The translations under genes were made by a program, and so were the position numbers. A DNA stretch of 7,248 nucleotides, taken from Gammaproteobacteria bacterium. Its GTDB lineage: Bacteria; Pseudomonadota; Gammaproteobacteria; Steroidobacterales; Steroidobacteraceae. Positions 1 through 5,951 of this stretch are shown here, in pieces. The notes under the pieces are model-generated. The model saw only the letters and a list, made by a program, of their open reading frames with translations. It was not told where the DNA came from and searched no databases. Numbering within the stretch: the first letter of the stretch is position 1; each line of letters opens with the position of its first letter. The stretch is taken from positions 1 through 7,248 of the forward strand of contig JASHYG010000054.1 of assembly GCA_030043215.1 (NCBI GenBank), read 5' to 3'.

Positions 1-1412
1 CGCTCCCAGATCGGCACCTGCTCGAGATCCGTGCTGGCCGGCTGCGTCTCGCCCTGGAACGAGGAGTTCACCACGTTCACGCTATCGCCGCGCGAGGCGT
101 CGAACCCCACTGCGTCCTTCACGAGCTGCGTGACGTGCGCGAGCTCGGCCTGCGTGAGGGGCCGCTCGACCGGTTTGCCGCTCGAGTCCACGCTGTGAAT
201 GTTGTCGATCAGCACTGCGACCGTCACCCGCTTGACGCGGCCGGCCGGCTGGCGCGTGTAATCGAGCGTGCGGTCGATCTCGTAGTTCCGCGTGCTCTCG
301 GTGGAGGTGCTCTCGGGGGTCTGAGCCACGCTCGATGCCGAGGCGGCGCCCGGCTTCTGCGCTCCGGCAGCCGCTCCCGCGGCGCCTGGCGCTGCCGCGC
401 CGCTCGCGGCCGCAGCGTCGGTGCCCGTGGCGGCCGTGGTCGCTGCCGCTGGGGGAGCAGGGGGCGGCTGTGCGACGCCCGCGGCGGGCGGCTGGTTGCT
501 GAGCGATCCCGGCACACCGCCGTTCACTCCGTCGCCTCGATTGGTCTGCTGGGAGAGCTGCTCGCTGCGCACGATCTGGCTCCCCGGCTGGTACTGCTCG
601 CGCGCTTCCTCCGAGACCGCCGTATCGAGCTCGGCCACCACTTGCGCTTGCACATGGCCCGGTCCGACGAGCGGCGTCAGCAGCTCCTCGATGCGCTGCG
701 TGTAATCGTCCTCGAGGCGCTGAACCTGCTGGAAGCGCGCCTCGCGTGCCGCGGATTCGGCGTCCTGAGGAGAGGAAAGGAGCTGCCCCTGCTGATCGAC
801 CACCGTCACCTCGTTCGAGGTGAGATCCGGCACGCTCGAGGCGACGAGGTTGACGATCGCCTGCACCTGCTCCTGCGAGAGCGTGCGTCCGGGCTTCAAC
901 TGGACGAATACCGATGCGCTCGCGGGGACGCGGTCGCGCACGAACTCCGATTGCGGCGGCTCGGCAAGGTGGACGCGCGCGCCGTCGATGGGCCGCAGGC
1001 TCGCGATGGTGTGGGCGAGCTCGACCTCGAGCGCATGCTGGTAGCGCGCGTTCTCCATGAACTGGCTCACGCCGAAGCCGGCATCCTTCGTCATGAGGGA
1101 GAAGCCGCCGTCACCCTCGGGCAGGCCTTGCCCTGCGAGCTTCAAGCGCGCCTCGCTCAGCCGCTCGCTCGGCACCTCGATGCCAGTCGAGTCGGGCGTG
1201 AGCTGGTAGGGAATGCCGGCCGTGTCGAGCGCCTGGGTGATCTGCGCCTGGTCCTCCGTTCCGAGGTTGCCATAGAGCAGGCTGTAGCTCGGGCCGCGCG
1301 ACCACAGCACGACGGCCACGCCTGCCGCGACGGCGGCCGCGATGCCGATGAGCAGCAGCAAGGGCTTCAACCCCGCCGCCCAGCGCGGATAGGGCGCAAC
1401 GACTGCGTTCAT
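1..1412 (-). CDS. fliF: Flagellar M-ring protein FliF, N-terminal 470 residues (cut by window edge)
   Basis: FliF is the inner-membrane protein that oligomerises into the MS ring, the base on which the flagellar rod, C-ring and export gate assemble. The reading frame is open from the ATG at 1412 to the window edge, so the second transmembrane helix and the FliG-binding tail lie outside. Residues about 15-37 form a hydrophobic membrane helix. Residues about 43-210 are the YscJ/FliF-like ring-building region, with SLLYGNL at 44-50 and the run ARVHLAEPPQSEFVRD at 145-160. The family motif GGVPGSLSNQPP is at 298-309, and RNYEIDRTLDYT at 375-386 opens the next conserved block. Between them, residues about 311-361 are almost purely Ala, Gly, Pro and Thr, a longer low-complexity linker than I expect. 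The gene starts 29 bases after the fliE stop, with a purine-rich GAGAGTGAGAC just before the ATG, so it is co-transcribed with fliE. Identity is very secure. Confidence 0.95.
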   Translation of the reverse strand, partial: MNAVVAPYPRWAAGLKPLLLLIGIAAAVAAGVAVVLWSRGPSYSLLYGNLGTEDQAQITQALDTAGIPYQLTPDSTGIEVPSERLSEARLKLAGQGLPEGDGGFSLMTKDAGFGVSQFMENARYQHALEVELAHTIASLRPIDGARVHLAEPPQSEFVRDRVPASASVFVQLKPGRTLSQEQVQAIVNLVASSVPDLTSNEVTVVDQQGQLLSSPQDAESAAREARFQQVQRLEDDYTQRIEELLTPLVGPGHVQAQVVAELDTAVSEEAREQYQPGSQIVRSEQLSQQTNRGDGVNGGVPGSLSNQPPAAGVAQPPPAPPAAATTAATGTDAAAASGAAAPGAAGAAAGAQKPGAASASSVAQTPESTSTESTRNYEIDRTLDYTRQPAGRVKRVTVAVLIDNIHSVDSSGKPVERPLTQAELAHVTQLVKDAVGFDASRGDSVNVVNSSFQGETQPASTDLEQVPIWE

Positions 1413-1441
1413 GTCTCACTCTCGATCGTGGGCACTCGGGC

Positions 1442-1765
1442 TCACATCTGCATGTTCATGATGTCCTGGTACGCACTCACGAGGCGGTTGCGTACCTCGG
1501 TGAGCGCCCGGAACGAGACGCTCGCCTTCTCCATCTCGATCATCACCTGGGGCAGGTCCACGCCCGAGGCGCCGCGCTGAAACGCCGTCGCGAGATCGCT
1601 CGCGTGCTGCTGGGCCTCGTTCACCTGATCGATGCTGTTGCGCAGCAGGCTCGCAAACGCCGAGGGTCCGGTGGTCTCCGGAGCGCTCGGCGCCGCCTGC
1701 GGCGCGACCTGCGACGACAGCGTGCGAATTTGCGCGAGCACCTGGTCGATCTGCATCTGGCTCAT
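1442..1765 (-). CDS. fliE: Flagellar hook-basal body protein FliE
   Basis: FliE joins the MS ring and export gate to the proximal rod and is among the first substrates of the flagellar export apparatus. The 107-residue length is typical of the family. The C-terminal half carries the family signature: an [19 protein letters not shown] stretch (about 74-92) followed by [14 protein letters not shown] at the very end. The N-terminus is a short Gln/Ala/Pro-rich segment, as is common in FliE. The ATG at 1765 overlaps the stop of the upstream regulator as ATGA, and a GAGGG ribosome-binding site lies six bases before the ATG inside the regulator's last codons. This indicates translational coupling and a shared transcript. 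I saw no separate sigma-54 promoter just upstream, so expression probably comes from the promoter before the regulator. Confidence 0.96.
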   Translation of the reverse strand: MSQMQIDQVLAQIRTLSSQVAPQAAPSAPETTGPSAFASLLRNSIDQVNEAQQHASDLATAFQRGASGVDLPQVMIEMEKASVSFRALTEVRNRLVSAYQDIMNMQM

Positions 1766-2799
1766 GTTGCACCCTCGCTTCCCACGTCGAAGCCCGCCGC
1801 GCGCAGGCGGGCGAGCTTGTAGCGTAACGTTCGCGCACTGATCCCCAGGCGCTCGGCGGCGTCGCGCCGGCTGCTGCCGGCACGGAGCGCGCCGACGATC
1901 AGATCGCGCTCGGCCTGCCCCAGGGAGTCCGCGAGCGAGGCCGACGCGGTGTCGCCGCTCTCCGGCTGGCGCTCCGCGGATTCGCCGGGCAGCCCGAACT
2001 GGATGTGCTGCGGCCCGATCACGGGGCCGTTCACGAGGATGAGCGCGCGCTGCAGGAGGTTATCGAGCTCGCGCACGTTGCCCGGCCACGGATAGGTGAG
2101 CAGCAGGTGCGCGGCGTCGGCCGAGAGGGCCGGGATGCGCTCGCCCGGGCGGCAGCGCATGCCGAGCAGCCGCATCGCGATGGGCAGGATGTCGTCGCGG
2201 CGTGCACGGAGCGGTGCGATGGCGAGCGGAAAGACGTTGAGCCGGTAATACAGGTCCTCACGGAAGCGGCCGCCGGAGACTTCCTCCCGCAGCCGCCGGT
2301 TGGTGGTCGCGAGGACGCGCAGGTCTAGCGCAAGCGGCGCGCGGCCGCCGATACGCTCGACTTCGCGCTCCTGCAGCACGCGCAGCAGCTTCGCCTGCAG
2401 CGCGAGCGGCATCTCGGTGATCTCATCGAGAAGCAACGTGCCGCCCTGGGCCTGCTCGAATTTGCCGGGATGCGCGCTCGCCGCTCCGGTGAAGGCGCCG
2501 CGCTCGTATCCGAACAGCACCGCCTCGAGCATGTTCTCGGGGATCGCGGCGCAGTTGACCGCGACGAACGGGGCCCGCACTCGCGGGGAGTGCCGGTGGA
2601 TGTAGCGCGCCACCACTTCCTTGCCCGTGCCCGACTCGCCGATGAGCAGCACCGTGCAATCGGTCGCGGCGACGCGCCGCGCGAGATCGAGTAGATGCTG
2701 CGAGCTCGCCGCGCAGGCGACGGGATCGATCTCGTCGCGCACGTGCGGCGCGGCGGCCGCTGCCGATGCGGCACAGGTGGACTCGGCGTTAGCGCTCAT
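1762..2799 (-). CDS. fleR: FleR/FlrC-type sigma-54 activator lacking a receiver domain
   Basis: This 345-residue sigma-54 enhancer-binding protein would hydrolyse ATP to open promoters of middle flagellar genes. Residues 1-25 are an Ala-rich tail. The AAA+ domain (about 26-270) is intact: Walker A GESGTGKE 54-61, sigma-54 contact loop GAFTGA 101-106, Walker B GGTLLLDE 119-126, the arginine-finger stretch [12 protein letters not shown] 179-190, and WPGNVREL 238-245. A Fis-type helix-turn-helix occupies about 294-335 ([22 protein letters not shown]). The [10 protein letters not shown] stretch, KFEQAQGG and the C-terminal helix-turn-helix resemble FleR/FlrC more than FleQ. FleR of Pseudomonas is about 470 residues, with an N-terminal receiver phosphorylated by FleS. 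Here the receiver is missing, and no kinase gene lies between this gene and the FleQ-like gene. The ATG at 2799 has GGGG seven bases upstream. An NtrC-like activator of other function is possible, but the ATGA fusion to fliE supports a flagellar role. Confidence 0.9.
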   Translation of the reverse strand: MSANAESTCAASAAAAAPHVRDEIDPVACAASSQHLLDLARRVAATDCTVLLIGESGTGKEVVARYIHRHSPRVRAPFVAVNCAAIPENMLEAVLFGYERGAFTGAASAHPGKFEQAQGGTLLLDEITEMPLALQAKLLRVLQEREVERIGGRAPLALDLRVLATTNRRLREEVSGGRFREDLYYRLNVFPLAIAPLRARRDDILPIAMRLLGMRCRPGERIPALSADAAHLLLTYPWPGNVRELDNLLQRALILVNGPVIGPQHIQFGLPGESAERQPESGDTASASLADSLGQAERDLIVGALRAGSSRRDAAERLGISARTLRYKLARLRAAGFDVGSEGAT

Positions 2800-2837
2800 T
2801 CGTGAACCCCGTTTGCGCGGTGTACCGCCGGGGCAGG

Positions 2838-2852
2838 TGCAAGAGCTGTGCC
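2838..2852 (-). promoter_or_regulatory. Sigma-54 (RpoN) promoter for the fleR-like/fliE/fliF operon
   Basis: Read on the minus strand, the site is GGCAC-AGCTC-TTGCA. It matches the RpoN consensus GGCAC-N5-TTGCA at every defined base, and the GG and GC dinucleotides are exactly ten bases apart. The -24 GG lies at 2852-2851 and the -12 GC at 2840-2839. Transcription would start near 2827 and leave a leader of roughly 28 bases before the ATG at 2799. The position, in the short gap just before a flagellar regulator that follows a FleQ-type activator, matches the known logic of FleQ-dependent class II promoters. Confidence 0.88.
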
Positions 2853-2872
2853 GGGCCCAAGAATCGGCCCGG
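2851..2872. repeat. Inverted repeat overlapping the -24 element
   Basis: CCGGGCC (2851-2857) and GGCCCGG (2866-2872) are perfect 7-base inverted arms around an 8-base spacer. The left arm touches the -24 GG of the sigma-54 promoter. In RNA it would form a strong stem-loop behind the fleQ-like gene, but no U-run follows, so it is not a classical intrinsic terminator. It may slow read-through from fleQ, may be a protein site, or may be chance in GC-rich DNA. Confidence 0.5.
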
Positions 2873-2896
2873 AAGTGTGAGCGGCATCACGGGCAG

Positions 2897-2914
2897 GCGG
2901 CACGATCGTGCCGC
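2897..2914. repeat. Perfect 18-bp palindrome just after the fleQ-like stop
   Basis: GCGGCACGATCGTGCCGC is perfectly self-complementary. It begins 6 bases beyond the fleQ-like stop codon. Its centre lies about 54 bases upstream of the -24 GG, or about 78 bases before the predicted transcription start. That is within the range where enhancer-binding proteins dock. As RNA it would form a 7-bp stem with a GATC loop, but there is no U-tract, so termination is doubtful. It does not resemble the FleQ box GTCAAT-N2-ATTGAC. Confidence 0.55.
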
Positions 2915-2920
2915 TCGCCG

Positions 2921-4303
2921 TCAATCTTCCGTCACGGGATCGGACATTCCGAGCTTGCGCATCTTCTCGACGAGCGTCGTGCGCCTGAGATTGAGCAGGC
3001 GTGCGGCGTGCGCGACCGTGCCACCCGAGCGCTCGAGCGCCTGCTCGATCAGACGGCGCTCGATGGCCGCGAGATGCGCGCGCAGGTCCAGCCCGGCCTG
3101 CGGCAGGAGCGCCTGGTCCGAGGCCGCCGCCGAGTCCGCGGCCCCATCGTGGGTGCGGGGGTCGGCGCCATCGTCGGCATCATCGTCGGCGTCCGCGCCG
3201 CCGCCCGGCGGCTCGAGAGCGGGTGCGGCGCCGACCAGGTCGCGCGGCTCGGCGCTCTGCGCATCGCCGAGCCGCTCCGAGTCGGCGCTCGCGAAGCCTT
3301 CGAGAAACCGGGGCTCGCCTTCCCCGGCGATCATTCCCTGGGCCTCCCCGGCGTCCGCATCCGGCTCCGGCGTCCAATCCGACGGCCGGTACTTCGGCGG
3401 CAAGCGTCCGATGTCGGCCATGCGGCCGCCGCAGACGATCGACAGCCGCTCGATGAGATTGGCGAGCTCGCGCACGTTGCCGGGCCAGCGGTGCAGGGCG
3501 AGCGCCGCGAGCGCGCGCGGGGAAAGCTCGACGTGCCCGCGACCTTCGGCGACGTTGTGCGCGATGAAGTCGCGCGCGAGCAGCGGCAAATCCTCGATGC
3601 GCTCCCTGAGCGGCGGCATCTCGATGGGGAAGACGTTGAGACGGTGGAACAGGTCCTCGCGAAACGTCGAGTGCGCGATGGCATCCTCGAGATTGCGATG
3701 GGTCGCCGCGATGATGCGGACGTTGCAGCGGATCGGCACGTGATTGCCGACGCGCTCGAACACCCGCTCCTGCAGGACGCGCAGCAGCTTCACCTGCATC
3801 GTCGGGCTCATGTCGCCGATCTCGTCGAGGAACAGCGTTCCGCCCTCGGCGATCTCGAAGCGGCCCTTGCGCGCGGCGACGGCGCCGGTGAAGGCCCCGC
3901 GCTCGTGGCCGAACAGCTCCGATTCGAGCAGCTCCGCCGGGATCGCTCCGCAGTTGACGGCGACGAACGGGCGTTGCCGCCGCGGGCTCAAATCATGAAC
4001 CGCGCGGGCCACGACTTCTTTGCCCGTGCCGGACTCCCCGAGGATGAGAACGGTGGACTCGTGCTCGGCAACCTGGCGGATCAGTCCGATGACGCCGCGA
4101 ATCGCATACGAGGTGCCGGTCGGCAGCCGCACCCGCGCACGCTCGTCGTGCTTTGCGCCGGCCCGGCCGATCGCCGTCCCGTCGCCGCTCTGCGCTCGCT
4201 CTGCGACGGGCGCCAGCCCGCCCGCTCGCTGCTCCACTGCAGCTCGCCCCCGCGCCTCGCCCCATTCTGCAGGGGGGACGATGGCAATTTCAGTTGCCGA
4301 CAT
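2921..4303 (-). CDS. fleQ: FleQ-type flagellar master regulator, N-terminal domain missing
   Basis: This 460-residue protein is a sigma-54 enhancer-binding activator expected to head the flagellar cascade. The AAA+ domain (about 61-305) has Walker A GESGTGKE 89-96, GAFTGA 136-141, Walker B GGTLFLDE 154-161, [12 protein letters not shown] 214-225 and WPGNVREL 273-280. The run from [18 protein letters not shown] through the Walker B block and the tail [15 protein letters not shown] (440-454) is strikingly like Pseudomonas FleQ, so the type is secure. FleQ normally begins with a domain of about 140 residues. Here only some 58 low-complexity residues precede the AAA+ core, and the upstream gene ends 108 bases before the ATG, leaving no room for it. 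The linker between AAA+ and the helix-turn-helix (about 303-400) is long and Asp/Ala-rich, with [11 protein letters not shown] at 371-381. The LFRS segment used by FleQ to bind c-di-GMP appears as RVRL at about 57-60, keeping only the arginine. The ATG at 4303 has GGAG five bases upstream. Confidence 0.9.
   Translation of the reverse strand: MSATEIAIVPPAEWGEARGRAAVEQRAGGLAPVAERAQSGDGTAIGRAGAKHDERARVRLPTGTSYAIRGVIGLIRQVAEHESTVLILGESGTGKEVVARAVHDLSPRRQRPFVAVNCGAIPAELLESELFGHERGAFTGAVAARKGRFEIAEGGTLFLDEIGDMSPTMQVKLLRVLQERVFERVGNHVPIRCNVRIIAATHRNLEDAIAHSTFREDLFHRLNVFPIEMPPLRERIEDLPLLARDFIAHNVAEGRGHVELSPRALAALALHRWPGNVRELANLIERLSIVCGGRMADIGRLPPKYRPSDWTPEPDADAGEAQGMIAGEGEPRFLEGFASADSERLGDAQSAEPRDLVGAAPALEPPGGGADADDDADDGADPRTHDGAADSAAASDQALLPQAGLDLRAHLAAIERRLIEQALERSGGTVAHAARLLNLRRTTLVEKMRKLGMSDPVTED
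4283..4298. repeat. Short inverted repeat in the first codons of the fleQ-like gene
   Basis: GGCAA (4283-4287) and TTGCC (4294-4298) are inverted 5-base arms with a 6-base spacer, spanning roughly codons 2-7. The arms recall the halves of the FleQ box (GTCAAT and ATTGAC), but the spacing is two bases longer and one base in each arm differs. It could be an autoregulatory operator or an RNA hairpin near the start codon. Chance is also quite possible. Confidence 0.25.
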
Positions 4304-4411
4304 CGATGCTCCGCCCCGAAACCGTGCGGCTATTGTTGACCGAACGCCGCCGGAATATTGTGAAATGTCTCGTAAGTCGGCTGTGCGCCGCGCAACGCCG
4401 CGTGATCCGAA
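4304..4411 (-). other. Leader of the fleQ-like gene, no firm promoter
   Basis: This 108-base gap between the tPilZ stop and the fleQ-like ATG is locally less GC-rich around 4331-4375 (CACAATATT and CAACAATAG on the minus strand). That would suit a housekeeping promoter, but no -35/-10 pair with proper spacing could be assigned, and there is no sigma-54 or sigma-28 match. The GGAG ribosome-binding site of the fleQ-like gene is at 4312-4309. No terminator was seen, so read-through from the tPilZ gene is possible. Confidence 0.4.
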
Positions 4412-4972
4412 TCACAAAGCGCCGCGGTGGCGGCTGTCGGCGATTTGACGGCGATGGCGCCGGAAGGTGAGCTTCTCGATCAGATCCTCGATGGTCTCGC
4501 CGACCGGCGAGAAGCGGGCTTTCACCTGACCGTCGGGCGTGACGTTGGTGATGCGCCCGATGAGCCGCAGCGGCTCGGCGAGACAGTCGCGCAGATAGAT
4601 CTCGGCGACGCCCTGCGTGCCGGCTTCCGGCAGCGGGGGCGCCGCGCGCCACATGGCGCCGAGCGCGTTGAAGCGGATCGGCACGGCCGGCGGGCGCGGG
4701 TGGTTGGCGACCAGCAGCTGGCCCACCAGGTCGAGCAGCAGATTGATCTTGAAGTCGAGGCGCAGCAGCTCGGGGGAGTCGTCATCCGGCTTCTCGCTGC
4801 CGCCGTGCTCCTCGACGGCGGCGCAGGCCTGGAGCAGGCGCACGTTGCGGTCGGTGAAGCTGGCCGCGACCGCTTGATCGATGTTGCCGGGGAGCGGGCG
4901 CCAGAGGAGAGGGAGAACGTCCTGGTAGGCGAGCTCCTCGTAGAGAACCACGGTATCTGCGCCGTCGTACAT
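4412..4972 (-). CDS. tPilZ-type PilZ domain protein, probably affecting motility
   Basis: The 186-residue protein matches the atypical tetrameric PilZ family (tPilZ, type member XC6012 of Xanthomonas). Recognisable parts are YEELAYQDVLPLLWRPLP (11-28), a long helix with LLRLDFKINLLLDLVGQLL (69-87), the beta-barrel region 95-170, and the family-typical ending FRRHRRQIADSR (170-181). PilZ proteins usually pass c-di-GMP signals to flagella, exopolysaccharide or pili. The canonical RxxxR and (D/N)xSxxG binding motifs are not present in normal form: the barrel has RFNALG (100-105), without the serine. The type member is reported not to bind c-di-GMP, so this one may act by protein contact. I chose the ATG at 4972 because the family homology begins there. 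An in-frame GTG at 4978 and a TTG at 5032 are alternatives. The sigma-28 promoter match at 5112-5086 places the gene in the late flagellar class, and the fleQ-like gene follows 108 bases later. Confidence 0.88.
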   Translation of the reverse strand: MYDGADTVVLYEELAYQDVLPLLWRPLPGNIDQAVAASFTDRNVRLLQACAAVEEHGGSEKPDDDSPELLRLDFKINLLLDLVGQLLVANHPRPPAVPIRFNALGAMWRAAPPLPEAGTQGVAEIYLRDCLAEPLRLIGRITNVTPDGQVKARFSPVGETIEDLIEKLTFRRHRRQIADSRHRGAL

Positions 4973-5085
4973 ACTCACTATCCGATGCGCAACCTCGCGG
5001 CACGCTGCCGCCTTCACGGCTCCGGCGCGCAACCGCGCGACACGCGGCTGCCGGCGCGGCCCGCCAGCGCAACCTCACCTTCCGG

Positions 5086-5112
5086 TTATCGGCCGAGAGG
5101 GCACGGGCTTGA
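5086..5112 (-). promoter_or_regulatory. Sigma-28 (FliA) promoter for the tPilZ gene
   Basis: On the minus strand the site reads TCAAGCCC (5112-5105), 11 bases, then GCCGATAA (5093-5086). The enterobacterial FliA consensus is TAAAGTTT-N11-GCCGATAA. The -10 element matches at all eight bases and the spacing is exact. The -35 keeps the core of the TCAAG form that I recall as common in other gammaproteobacteria. Transcription would start near 5079, giving a leader of about 107 bases to the ATG at 4972, or about 47 to the TTG at 5032. This resembles ycgR of E. coli, another PilZ gene under FliA control. Confidence 0.85.
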
Positions 5113-5124
5113 GGGGGGTGGCGA

Positions 5125-5141
5125 GCACCCCGGGCGGGTGC
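5125..5141 (-). repeat. Stem-loop behind the DUF4145-like gene
   Basis: GCACCC (5125-5130) and GGGTGC (5136-5141) form a 6-bp GC-rich stem with a 5-base loop, 10 bases past the stop codon of the zinc-ribbon gene. It may mark the 3' end of that transcript. There is no U-run behind it, so intrinsic termination is uncertain. It sits just upstream of the sigma-28 promoter, as expected if the two genes are separate units. Confidence 0.4.
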
Positions 5142-5151
5142 AGCGCGGGTC

Positions 5152-5904
5152 TCAAGGCTGCGACGCCGAGTCGTGGTCGGCAGCCTGCTTCAACGGCGGC
5201 GAGGATGCAAGGACCCGCGTCAACTCCTCGGCCGTCTCCTCGGCGAAGTAGCGGCGCACCATGAGAGCCTGCTGCAGGCGGCCCTTGCGAACGTACGCCT
5301 CGTAGAGCAGATCCTTCATGACCTCGAGGACGACGGCTGCGCTCGAGGCATCGAGACGCGGCGGGTCCGCCCTCGAGTCGGTCTGAGTGCCGAAGATCAC
5401 GCTCTTGATGGTCATGAACGTCTTCATGTCGATGTCCGCCATCTCGCGCACGTCGTTGATCTCGTCGAAGAGCCGCAGCTTGCCGGTCTCCCCGAGATCG
5501 GCGAACACCGCTTGCGCGGTGCGCCGGCTCATCGAGGCGAAGGCGTTGTAGGCGCCGCTCGAGAAGCAGAGGAGCGCCTCGCGGAACAGCACCTCCACTT
5601 CCTCCGGCAGGTGGGTGAAGGTGAACTTCTCGCGCGGACGCTCCACTTCCACGAACTGCGGCGCGAGCTCGATGCGGTTCGGGCGATAGAATCGCACCGC
5701 GTAGCGGAGGAACACGGGCGAGTGGCACGAGTCGCAGCGGTAGACCACGCCGACGGCTGCGGGCTTCGACGTCTGCAGGTCGGCGAAATCGGGCACGGCG
5801 CTCGGAGTGATGTGCGAGGTGACCTCGCAGTGCGGACAGGTGATCGCGAGAGCCCGCTCGTGCTCGTGAATCAGGTGGCTCGCGGAATCGATGTAGACGG
5901 CCAT
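5152..5904 (-). CDS. Zinc-ribbon protein with DUF4145-like region, function unknown
   Basis: The 250-residue protein has no assigned function. Its N-terminal third contains two CxxC pairs, C23/C26 (CPHC) and C57/C60 (CDSC), spaced as in a zinc ribbon. After a short beta-rich stretch, residues about 101-215 are helical (EEVEVLFREALLCFSSGAYNAF, then MSRRTAQAVF, then LFDEINDVREM). They resemble the DUF4145 fold, which is found in many bacteria alone or joined to nucleases and other effectors; here no effector domain is attached. It has no signal peptide or membrane helix, so it is probably cytoplasmic. I chose the ATG at 5904 because it follows AAGG by nine bases and the protein reads well from there. 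A longer frame reaching 6210 would overlap ettA and has no sensible composition. The cysteine pairs make nucleic-acid or protein binding plausible but unproven. The gene lies between ettA and the flagellar genes and appears to be its own unit. Confidence 0.82.
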   Translation of the reverse strand: MAVYIDSASHLIHEHERALAITCPHCEVTSHITPSAVPDFADLQTSKPAAVGVVYRCDSCHSPVFLRYAVRFYRPNRIELAPQFVEVERPREKFTFTHLPEEVEVLFREALLCFSSGAYNAFASMSRRTAQAVFADLGETGKLRLFDEINDVREMADIDMKTFMTIKSVIFGTQTDSRADPPRLDASSAAVVLEVMKDLLYEAYVRKGRLQQALMVRRYFAEETAEELTRVLASSPPLKQAADHDSASQP

Positions 5905-5945
5905 CGTAAGGCGCCTTGTTGCTCTTCGTGGTGCAGCGCGCGCCG

Positions 5946-5951
5946 ATTCTA
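5946..5951 (-). promoter_or_regulatory. Possible -10 element for the zinc-ribbon gene
   Basis: TAGAAT on the minus strand lies 41 bases before the ATG at 5904, and transcription would start near 5939. The best -35 candidate (GTGAAC, 18 bases upstream) matches only half of the sigma-70 consensus, so this is a weak call. It lies in the 140-base gap after ettA, where a promoter would be expected. Confidence 0.35.

Noticed and set aside
135..1580. 481-codon plus-strand open frame opposite fliF and fliE
   Set aside because: Its Arg/Leu/Ala-rich translation shows no domain, and it lies antisense to two securely identified genes. Long antisense frames are common in high-GC coding DNA.
2621..4339. 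572-codon plus-strand open frame opposite the fleQ-like gene
   Set aside because: It is the longest complete frame in the window, but it mirrors the codon pattern of a clear AAA+ gene and crosses the promoter gap. Its product resembles nothing I know.
4973..5032. TTG start at 5032 for the tPilZ gene
   Set aside because: The 20 extra residues do not match the family, and no good ribosome-binding site precedes the TTG. It is kept only as an alternative because it would shorten the leader after the sigma-28 promoter.
4782..5078. 98-codon minus-strand frame starting with GTG just after the sigma-28 promoter
   Set aside because: It has a good purine-rich upstream sequence and starts close to the predicted transcript start, but it is in a different frame from the tPilZ gene, is Arg-rich and overlaps its first half.
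5050..5080. Possible second sigma-54 promoter before the tPilZ gene (a TTGCG run)
   Set aside because: The nearest GG and GC are eleven bases apart instead of ten, and the GGCAC part is missing.
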